Origin: Oleiagrimonas sp964608595
GTDB lineage: Bacteria > Pseudomonadota > Gammaproteobacteria > Xanthomonadales > Rhodanobacteraceae
DNA: 23,715 bases
Reading direction: 5' to 3'
Assembly (NCBI GenBank): GCA_964608595.1
Contig: CAZSOU010000034.1
Location: 1-23,715 of the forward strand
The notes beneath the pieces are model-generated. The model had not been told where the DNA came from and did no database searches. It saw nothing but the letters and a program-made list of their open reading frames with translations. Positions 1 to 7,900 of the stretch are shown here, piece after piece (the stretch's first letter is position 1; each line of letters begins with the position of its first letter). Both the position numbers and the translations under genes were made by a program.

Positions 1-916
1 GATAGCCGAAGCCGTAATAGGCTTCCTCGTGCTCGATGATGGCCGGTGCCATCTTGAGTGCGCGCTCAAGCTTGTCACCCTTGCCCTTGACCGCGATACC
101 GCGCACCGGCACCGGCTCGGAACGCCATTTGCTGGCCGGAATGGTCGGGCCCTGGACGATGTCCCACGGACCGACGGCCCAGGCATACAGGTAGGTCGGC
201 AGCGGTTTGGTGGTTTTGAAGGTCACCGTTTTCCAGCCGTCCTCGGCTTCCTTGTGGCTGGCCTCGGCCGTGTTGGCGATGGCCTTGTCCGCATCGGGAA
301 TCGTCAGCGTCAGGTTCAACGGCGCCTTGAAAGCCGGCTCGTCGAAGCACGGAAAGGCGTAACGCGCGCTGATGGGTTCCATCTGCGTCATCACGTAGGA
401 GTCACCCGAGGACTTGACCTTGTAATAACCCTGCAGAGTCTTGTTGTAGGGGGCGGTGAAGTCCATCGTCAGAGTGAAGGTCTGCGGCTGCAGCGTGGTG
501 CCGAAATCGACACGCGCGACGCCTGCTTTCTCGGCATCCTTGGTCACGGCGCCGTCGTATGCGCCGTTGTGGGATTTGCCTTGCGCATCGGTGATCTTCA
601 CCGACGAGACCTCCAGATCCTTGCCATGCAACCACAGATGGTCGGACGCTTTTTTCAGATCAACCTTGATGGTGACCGTGCCGGAATAACCGGCTTTGTC
701 GGGATCGCTCTTGAGCGCCAGATCGTAGGACTGGGGCACGGCCCAATCCGGCAGGCGCGTGAGTGGCGGCGTATCGGTATTTTTCGCCACCGCCGCGCTG
801 CTTGCCGCCGCCGTGGAGCCGGCGCTTTCATTCGCCGTCTGGGCCGACTGCTGTGAACATGCCGCACAGGCCAACGTCATCAACCCAACTATTGCCGTCT
901 TGTACATCACGCGCAT
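1..916 (-). CDS. M1 family aminopeptidase, N-terminal part (cut by left edge)
   Basis: About 305 N-terminal residues of a peptidase M1 (aminopeptidase N-like) zinc metallopeptidase that removes N-terminal residues from peptides. The N-terminus is basic then hydrophobic (MRVMYKTAIVGLMTLACAAC), an export signal probably of lipoprotein type; the candidate cysteines are C17 and C20, but neither has a textbook lipobox. A Ser/Ala/Thr-rich linker follows to about residue 45, then the M1 beta-sandwich domain. The family hallmark TQMEPISARYAFPCFDEPAFKAP is visible at nt 310-390. The GxMEN exopeptidase motif and HExxH zinc site should lie just beyond the left edge, so catalytic competence cannot be judged. 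I chose the ATG at 916 because GGAGTG lies 7 nt upstream; a second in-frame ATG at 907 is possible. It is divergent from the response regulator gene, with 158 nt between them. Confidence 0.9.
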   Translation of the reverse strand, partial: MRVMYKTAIVGLMTLACAACSQQSAQTANESAGSTAAASSAAVAKNTDTPPLTRLPDWAVPQSYDLALKSDPDKAGYSGTVTIKVDLKKASDHLWLHGKDLEVSSVKITDAQGKSHNGAYDGAVTKDAEKAGVARVDFGTTLQPQTFTLTMDFTAPYNKTLQGYYKVKSSGDSYVMTQMEPISARYAFPCFDEPAFKAPLNLTLTIPDADKAIANTAEASHKEAEDGWKTVTFKTTKPLPTYLYAWAVGPWDIVQGPTIPASKWRSEPVPVRGIAVKGKGDKLERALKMAPAIIEHEEAYYGFGY

Positions 917-1074
917 CGAATCGCACTCCAATCCGGAAAAATATCCTCCGCAGTGCAGCACGTGCATGCGCATCTTGCAAGTGACGGAAGTCCTGTTCTG
1001 CGCAAACGCCATCCATGGCTGATCATGTTGTTACACTGCCCTCGGCAGTTTCAATCTCGTTTCCGTGACCGACC

Positions 1075-1815
1075 ATGTCTTCATCTTCTGATCGCACCGA
1101 TCACCGGTATTTGCAAATTGCCGTCCTCGAAGATGACGATGAACTGCGTGAAAACATCCTGATCCCTGCTCTGGTCGATTACGGCTTCGCCGTCACCGGC
1201 GCAAGGACAGCTGGCGAACTGTACCGGCACTTGCTCGAACACCGGTTCGACCTGGTCCTCCTGGATCTCGGCCTGCCCGACGAAGACGGCATCAGTGTCG
1301 CCGCACACCTGCACGAAACCGGTGACATGGGGCTGGTGATGCTGACGGCCAGTCGCGAAAAGCACGACCGCATCCGCGCGCTGGAAGAAAGCGTCGATGC
1401 CTTTCTCACCAAGCCGGTGGACCTGGATGTCCTGGCCGCCACCCTGCACAGTCTGGCACGACGTCTGCGCCCGGGTTCGACAACGGCAACGAATGCGATG
1501 CCAACCACGGCCACACCACCATCGTCATGGCACCTGGAAGCCAATGGCTGGCTGCTGATCTCGCCCGACGCCCAATCCGTGGCGCTGACCACGCCTGAGC
1601 GCGACTTGCTGGCGACGCTGATGCATGAAACCGACACGCCAATCGCGCGCGACGACTTGATCGGCGTACTCACGCGCAACATCTACGACTTCGACCCGCA
1701 TCGACTCGAAATGATGGTGCACCGCCTGAGACGCAAGGTGAAAAAACAGACCGGCCACGCTTTGCCATTGCTCACGGTACGCGGCACCGGATATCTGTTC
1801 GCGACAGAGCCCTGA
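1075..1815 (+). CDS. OmpR/PhoB-family response regulator
   Basis: A 246-residue DNA-binding response regulator. The receiver domain spans about residues 13-130: acidic pocket E19-D20-D21, phospho-acceptor D64 in LLDLGLPDEDG, switch T91 in MLTAS, and conserved K113 in LTKPVD. A Thr/Pro-rich linker (about 132-148) leads to a winged-helix Trans_reg_C domain (about 150-244) with the family features LTTPERDLLATLM, HRLRRKVKK (recognition helix) and a final TVRGTGYLF wing. All phosphorylation residues are present, so it should be controlled by phosphotransfer. Two histidine kinase genes lie immediately downstream on the opposite strand and are the obvious partners. OmpR-type regulators bind direct repeats about one helical turn apart; such a repeat occurs at 4750-4781, upstream of the adhesin. 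No strong ribosome binding site precedes the ATG at 1075; the next plausible start would cut into the receiver domain. Confidence 0.93.
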   Translation: MSSSSDRTDHRYLQIAVLEDDDELRENILIPALVDYGFAVTGARTAGELYRHLLEHRFDLVLLDLGLPDEDGISVAAHLHETGDMGLVMLTASREKHDRIRALEESVDAFLTKPVDLDVLAATLHSLARRLRPGSTTATNAMPTTATPPSSWHLEANGWLLISPDAQSVALTTPERDLLATLMHETDTPIARDDLIGVLTRNIYDFDPHRLEMMVHRLRRKVKKQTGHALPLLTVRGTGYLFATEP

Positions 1816-1913
1816 CCGGCCCACCGGGCTTTTGCACTCAAAGTCACGCGTCCATTCGGTCACCGTGTCATGCCATCGCCTCCATGCGGGCGAGTTGCAG
1901 CGGCGCCTCGCAA

Positions 1914-3299
1914 TCAACCCGGAGAAACCTCGCCGACCATGGCAACAAGGCTATTCGAGGCCACCAACGGTAACCGTACAGTGAAAGCCGTGCCCTGGCC
2001 CGGCTCGCTTCTGGCGGCAATATCGCCACCAGCACGCAACACGACATCGCGAGCCACCGACAAGCCCAGGCCTGTACCGCGATCGACCGGTTTGGTGGTG
2101 TAAAACGGTTCGAAAATGTTCTTGAGATCATCCGCGGCAATCCCGACCCCGTCGTCCCGAATTTCCAGCACCACTACATCGGAGTCATCGCGACTGGCGG
2201 TAATCGTGAAACAGCCACCCTCGGGCATGGCATCGCGCGCATTGGATGCCATGCTCAACAAGATGAGCTCCAGACGCGAACGGTCGATGCATACCGGCAA
2301 AGGCCTATCGGGCAAATGCAGGTGCACACGCACCCTCGCCCCAAAAAGCTGGCGCAGCATGGGACGGGTATTGGCCAGCACGTTGCCCAACTCCAGATGC
2401 TCCGGGAAATCCATATCGTCCCTTCCGAAGCTCAGCAGCTTGCGACTGATGCCCGACGCTCTTTCAGCGGCCTCGCGCATGCCCTGCACCGCCGCAAGCA
2501 GTGCCTCCACACCGGCATCGGCAAGCCGTTCGGCACGTGCCGCATAGCCAATGATCACTCCCAGCACGTTGTCGAAATCGTGCGCCACGCCGCTGGCGGC
2601 CCGGCCCACAACCTCCATTTTCTGCGCGTGCACGAGTTGCTCTCTGGCCTTCTCGCGTTCAGCCATCTCCGCCTCCAGCTCGCGTGTCTTGCACCATGCC
2701 TCGGCGAGGCTGCCCCGCAAGGTCGTCGCGGCACGATCGATGATGTACGCCATAAGAAGATAGGAGCCGGTAGTGGCGACGAAAATGCCCACCGCGACCA
2801 GCGGCGTCACCGAACCCGGCGCGAATCCGGCAAGATTGCTGATCAGGCACAGCAGATAAATCGACACCTGGACCCCGACGATCCTCTTCAGTGCGCGTCG
2901 GCCCAGCACCAATCCGCCCAACGCCACCACCAGCAACGGATAGACCTGCATCGACATGGTGCCGACATCGATCACCATGTAAACCACCGACATCGCCAAC
3001 ATGATGGCGCCGATGAACAACGACACCGCCCTGCGGAAGTGTCCCCTTCGGATCATCCACAGTGCCACACCGGCCATGCCGCACATCAACACACCGGTAC
3101 CCGCGTCCACCGTCCAGGCGCGAGAAGCCTGCCACTGGCCACTGAACAACAAGCTCAGATACAACGACTTGTTGACCAACACGAACAAGACGAAAAAAAA
3201 CAGCAGGATCTGCACGAATACCGCATTGCGTCGGTCCACAGGGTCTTCCACCGATACCGCTTGCAGCCAGGCAGCAACCTTGGTGCGCATGTCACTCAT
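1914..3299 (-). CDS. membrane sensor histidine kinase, second of a tandem pair
   Basis: A 461-residue histidine kinase. Residues ~30-190 form about six hydrophobic segments with short loops and no sizeable extracytoplasmic domain, suggesting sensing within the membrane. A charged coiled-coil linker (~195-228, ELEAEMAEREKAREQL) leads to the DHp helix with phospho-acceptor H240 in GVAHDFDNVL. The ATPase domain has the N-box N353 (SNARDAMPEGG), G1 DDGVG (382-386) and G2 GTGLGL (408-413), so it looks catalytically complete. The H-box reads HDFDN where this kinase type usually has HDFNN. I place the start at ATG 3299 because it overlaps the TGA of the upstream kinase as ATGA, implying translational coupling; an in-frame upstream ATG at 3353 would add 18 residues inside the upstream gene. 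It is clearly paralogous to its neighbour and ends 98 nt from the convergent regulator gene. Confidence 0.92.
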   Translation of the reverse strand: MSDMRTKVAAWLQAVSVEDPVDRRNAVFVQILLFFFVLFVLVNKSLYLSLLFSGQWQASRAWTVDAGTGVLMCGMAGVALWMIRRGHFRRAVSLFIGAIMLAMSVVYMVIDVGTMSMQVYPLLVVALGGLVLGRRALKRIVGVQVSIYLLCLISNLAGFAPGSVTPLVAVGIFVATTGSYLLMAYIIDRAATTLRGSLAEAWCKTRELEAEMAEREKAREQLVHAQKMEVVGRAASGVAHDFDNVLGVIIGYAARAERLADAGVEALLAAVQGMREAAERASGISRKLLSFGRDDMDFPEHLELGNVLANTRPMLRQLFGARVRVHLHLPDRPLPVCIDRSRLELILLSMASNARDAMPEGGCFTITASRDDSDVVVLEIRDDGVGIAADDLKNIFEPFYTTKPVDRGTGLGLSVARDVVLRAGGDIAARSEPGQGTAFTVRLPLVASNSLVAMVGEVSPG

Positions 3300-4690
3300 G
3301 GCCCAGCTGCCGACAGCGCAAAACAACGGGGTGTTTCCACGGGCGTCACGCACTCATCGTCCAGCAGCGGGAAATGCATGACGAAGACACAACCGGCGTT
3401 TCCCTTGCTGGATACACCAATCCGACCACCGGCATGCTCGATGACGTCGTGCACCACCGACAAGCCCAGCCCGGTCCCGCTACCGGGCGGTTTGGTAGTG
3501 AAAAAGGGCTCGAAAATCCGGTTTGCGTGCGCAGCGGAAATACCCTTGCCGGTATCTGCCAGTTCCACCACAACGTCGCTGTTTTTCCGGAAAACGCGCA
3601 TCGTGAACACGCCGCCGCCGGGCATGGCATCACGGGCATTGGAAGCCATGCTGAGAAAAACCAGCTCCAGTTGTGCCCGATCGATGGCAATCGTCAATGG
3701 CACATCGGGGATCCGGCAAACCATGCGGATGCGTGCACCGAACAGTTGGTGCAACATTGGTTGCACACCGCGCATCACCGCACAGACATCGACCGGCTCC
3801 GTTCGCTCGGACTCGAAACGTGCGAAACGCAGCAAGTTGCGACTGACCATGGAGGCACGTTCGGCGGCAATCTGGATGCCATCCATGGCTTCGAGCAATT
3901 TGTCCGCACCGGCATCTGCCAGACGCTCGCGACGCGAGGTGTAGCCCAGGATCACGCTGAGTACATTGTCGAAATCGTGGGCCACGCCACTGGCCACTTG
4001 CCCCACCACTTCCATCTTGCGCGCGTGCAACAACTGCTCCTGGGCGCGCTCGCGCTCGATCATCTCCCGTTCCAGACGTCGGCTCTTGGCGATCGCCTCG
4101 TCGCGACTGTCGCGCAGCGTACTTGTGGCCCGGTCGACAATGATGGCCATCAGCAGGTAGGAGCCTATCGTGGACACCGTGATGCCCACCACGACCAGAT
4201 CCGATACCGACGCTCTCACGACTCCGGTGAGATTGCTGGTCATGCAAAGCAGATAACAGCCGACCTGGATGGATGCCACGACCCACATGGTGCGACGTCC
4301 GAGAACCAGCCCGCTCAGCGCAACCAGAACCAGTGGAAACGCCTCGAATGCCACGGCATGAATGTCCACGAGAGCATAAACATAGGCCGTGATCGCAAGC
4401 GCCGTGCCGATGAAGGTCCACACCGCCGGCCGGAACAACCCCTTGCGGATCATCACGAGTGCCAGCAACGCCGCCACGCACATCAAAACGTCGGTGGCAA
4501 TGTCCGGTACCAGCTCACGGCGCGCTGGCCAGTCGCCACCGTAGACCGTCCACAGATAAATCGTCTTGTTGATGACAACGAAGGCCACGTAAAAAATCAG
4601 CAATCCTTGCACGAATGGCGCATTGCGCCGATCCAGCGGGTCGGATACGGGAACATCCCGCAACCACCGCAACATCGTCCGAAAGCTCAC
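3296..4690 (-). CDS. membrane sensor histidine kinase, first of a tandem pair
   Basis: A 464-residue histidine kinase with the same architecture as its downstream neighbour: about six transmembrane segments in residues ~27-188, a coiled-coil linker rich in Glu/Arg (~195-225), a DHp helix with H238 in GVAHDFDNVL, and an ATPase domain with N351 (SNARDAMPGGG), D379-TGKG and GTGLGL (405-410). There is no PAS, HAMP or receiver domain. The start is a GTG at 4690, supported by AGAGGTGG about 6 nt upstream. The last codons overlap the start of the second kinase by 4 nt (ATGA), so the pair is co-translated. The gene is divergent from the adhesin, and the 253-nt gap between them should hold both promoters. 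A tandem duplication is the simplest origin; the N-terminal sensor parts differ more than the kinase cores, so the two may respond to different cues or form heterodimers (inference). Confidence 0.92.
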   Translation of the reverse strand: MSFRTMLRWLRDVPVSDPLDRRNAPFVQGLLIFYVAFVVINKTIYLWTVYGGDWPARRELVPDIATDVLMCVAALLALVMIRKGLFRPAVWTFIGTALAITAYVYALVDIHAVAFEAFPLVLVALSGLVLGRRTMWVVASIQVGCYLLCMTSNLTGVVRASVSDLVVVGITVSTIGSYLLMAIIVDRATSTLRDSRDEAIAKSRRLEREMIERERAQEQLLHARKMEVVGQVASGVAHDFDNVLSVILGYTSRRERLADAGADKLLEAMDGIQIAAERASMVSRNLLRFARFESERTEPVDVCAVMRGVQPMLHQLFGARIRMVCRIPDVPLTIAIDRAQLELVFLSMASNARDAMPGGGVFTMRVFRKNSDVVVELADTGKGISAAHANRIFEPFFTTKPPGSGTGLGLSVVHDVIEHAGGRIGVSSKGNAGCVFVMHFPLLDDECVTPVETPRCFALSAAGP

Positions 4691-4749
4691 CCGATACCAC
4701 CTCTACTGCCAACGGACTCCCCCAGCCAAGTCTTCTACCCCACAAAGAA

Positions 4750-4781
4750 AGCGTGAGCAAGCGTGAGCTTCCATGCGTGAC
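4750..4781 (+). promoter_or_regulatory. direct repeats of GCGTGA(G/C), possible regulator site
   Basis: GCGTGAGC occurs at 4751-4758 and 4761-4768, exactly 10 nt apart, and GCGTGACT follows at 4775. Two repeats spaced by one helical turn are the arrangement bound by OmpR/PhoB-family regulators. The site lies between the divergent kinase and adhesin genes. The 11-mer GCGTGACTTTG at 4775 recurs on the minus strand at 1839-1849, in the gap between the regulator and kinase genes. Assigning it to the adjacent regulator is inference. Confidence 0.3.
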
Positions 4782-4943
4782 TTTGCACTCGGCCACGGTC
4801 GATCCTCAATGGCATCACTTTCAGGTCCGCCCTGACTGAGATTCCAGGGGGAAAAGGAAAACGGCAGGCGACGGCAGACGCCTCGACGGCACATGCCACT
4901 GTCCTGCACTGCATTGCGACCGAATCATCTCGTGGGGAGAAAC

Positions 4944-7900
4944 ATGAACAAGATTTACAGCAAGGTCTGGAGCACATCACTCAACGCGATCGTCGTGGCT
5001 TCGGAACTGGCCCGCTGTGGCAGCAAAGGCAGCCGCGCGACCGACCGTTCCGGGCGCGTACTCATGCGCAGCCTGCTTGCCGCGGTCATTGGCATCGCAC
5101 TGATTCCCGGGGCCCATGCAGGTGTCTGCGAAGGCACCTTCCAGAAAGGACAGCAGCCCACGGCCGTGGACGACGCGCTGGCCTGCGGCTCGGTTGCCGC
5201 GGCACAGGGTAAAAACTCCACCGCCATCGGCAACCAGGCACTGACCTCCGCCACGGGTGCCAGCGCACTGGGTTTCCAGGCCAGAGCCAGCGCCGACAAT
5301 GCCGTCGCACTGGGCAGCGGCTCGATTGCCGATCAAGCCAACACCGTATCGGTGGGCAGTACCGGCAATGAACGCCGTGTGGTTCATGTCGCCGATGGCG
5401 TGGATGCACAAGACGCCGTCAACAAGGCGCAGCTGGATGCCGTGGCCGCCAAGGCCAGTGACGATACCGCCGAAGCCACCCGCTACTTCAAGGCCACCGC
5501 CGACGGTGACGACGGCGTGGATGCCATTGCCGAAGGCAGAGGCAGTGCGGCAGTCGGTGCCGGAAGCCATGCCGCAGCCAACCACACCACGGCACTCGGC
5601 GCCAACACCCAAGCCACACAGATGGCCGCCACCGCCATCGGTGCGGATGCCATCGCCGCCGGCCTGTCCGCCACCGCCATCGGTGCCGACAGCGTCGCGG
5701 CGGGCATCGGCAACGTGGCCATTGGCAGTCTCGCCAATGCAGTCAGTCAAGGGGGGGCATCCACGGCCGTAGGCACTTACGCCATGGCCCAGGGTGACGG
5801 CACCACCGCATTGGGCGCCGAAGCCAACGCCAACGGCCCGGGTTCCACCGCACTGGGACGCCAGGCCATGACCAACGGCGAGGCTGCCACTGCCGTCGGC
5901 GTGCGCAGCGGTGCTGCCGATTTCGCCACGGCGATCGGCAACAATGCGATCGCCGTCGGGACTTACAGCAATGCCGTCGGCGGCTATGCTCAGGCCATCG
6001 GCAGTTTCAGCACCAGTGTCGGCAGCTTCAGCGCCGCCGTCGGCAATCAGAGCGTGGCCATGGGCCAGTTTGCCGCCGCCACCAGCGACGGCAGCATCGC
6101 CATCGGCAGCCACGATTGGAACGATGCCAATGGTGACGGCCTGCCCGATCCGGGCGAGACCACCGTGGCCCAGGGCCAGGGATCCATCGCCATGGGCTCG
6201 CTGGCCAGCACCGACGCCGATCACAGCATCGCCATCGGTGAAAACGCCATGACCCGCGGTGCAGGCAACACGACCGTCGGTGCCGACAGCGCAGCCCTCG
6301 GCAAGGCCGCCACCGCCAACGGCAACCAGGCGCAGGCACTCGCCGACTATGCGACAGCTGCCGGCTCCAGCAGCCTTGCCGCCGGTCTGGGGGCGTCAGC
6401 CATCGGCAGCGGCGCCACCGCACTGGCCGACGGCAGTACAACCACGGGACTCAACAGCACTGCGTCCGGCATCCATAGTGCCGCCTATGGTGAGCAAGCC
6501 GAAGCAAGTGGCGCATCCAGCGTTGCCATGGGGGGTGTCGCCGTCGACGACAGCGGTGAACCACTGCTTGCCGATGCCGACGGCAACCCGGTCAATACGG
6601 CGGCCACGAGCACAGGGACTGCAGCCACCGCCATCGGCGCCAGTTCCAGCGCTTCCGGGCTTGCCAGCTCAGCCCTTGGCACCGGCGCAGGTGCCAGCGG
6701 TCAACAGTCCACTGCACTGGGCAGCCTGGCCACGGCCAATGGCCAGTTCGCCACATCCGTCGGCTCACAAAGCGCGGCTGTCGGTGACGGCAGCGTGGCG
6801 GTGGGTGGCGGTACCGAACTGTTCCCGGGATTTGTCGTGGACACCGTCGCCAATGGCACGAATGCAGCAGCCTTCGGTGCCGGCGCCCATGCCCTGGCCG
6901 ACAACACCACGGCAGTCGGGGCACTTTCCCAAAACGACAAGGCCGGTGGCACCGCCGTGGGTTATTTTGCCTATACCCAAGGAGAAAACGCCACGGCAAT
7001 CGGTGTCAACAGCTGGGCATCCGGAACCAGCAGCGTGGCTGTCGGTGATGGCAGCACCACGTCATCAAACGCGGAAAACAGCGTGGCGCTCGGTTCAGAC
7101 AGCTGGGCCGATCGCGCCAATGTTGTTTCCGTAGGCAATGCCGAGGACGGCCAGACCCGTCAGATTACCAATGTGGCAGCCGGCACCGAGGACACCGACG
7201 CGGTCAATGTCGGCCAGGTGAAAGACGCCATCCATTACGTCGCCGCCAACGGTTCCGGGGATGGCAGCGACGATGCCCTGGCCATGGGTGATTACGGTAC
7301 CGCCGTCGGATCGGCCAGCCTTGCCATGGGCACGGGGACTTCCGCCCTGGGCAGCGGCGCTACCGCATTGGGCGAATTCAGTACCTCCGTGGGTTACAAC
7401 AGCGTGGCATCCGGCGACAACAGCATGGCCATGGGTTCCAATGCCCAGGCCACTGCCAACTCGACCATCGCCATGGGCACCAACAGCCTGACACTGTATG
7501 AAGGCGGCATCGCCATCGGCCCGGACAGCGTCAGTGAAGGTTTCGGTGCCGTAGCGGTGGGTCCGGGGAGCAACGCCCAGGGATCCTTTGCTTCCGCCTA
7601 CGGACTCAGCGCCATTACCAAAGGGGCTTTCGCCACCGCCCTGGGCAGCCAAAGCGAAGCCGATGGCTGGCAAAGCACGGCCATCGGCAGCGGCGCGTAC
7701 GCAAAAGAGATGTATGGCACAGCCATCGGCTCGGGCAGCGGCGCCGAGCTGATGGGCACGGCCGCCGGCACCTACAGCTATGCCAGCGGGGCTTCCACCG
7801 CGCTGGGTTACAGTGCCATCGCCGGTACCACGATATACGACGATCAGGGTCGCCCGGTTGACGGTACCGCCGGTACCGCCGTCGGTACGCAGGCCGTTGC

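Noticed and set aside
1818..1833. Short hairpin GCCC-ACC-GGGC followed by TTTT after the response regulator
   Set aside because: The stem is only 4-5 bp and overlaps a CCGG palindrome; too weak to call a terminator with confidence, though it is in the right place.
3300..3353. Upstream ATG at 3353 for the second kinase
   Set aside because: It lies within the first kinase gene and adds 18 unconserved residues; the ATGA-coupled ATG at 3299 aligns with the N-terminus of the paralogue.
6111..6165. Dockerin or thrombospondin type 3 domain in the adhesin
   Set aside because: There is only one Asp-rich loop, without a duplicated motif or the cysteines and spacing of those domains; recorded as a single EF-hand-type loop instead.
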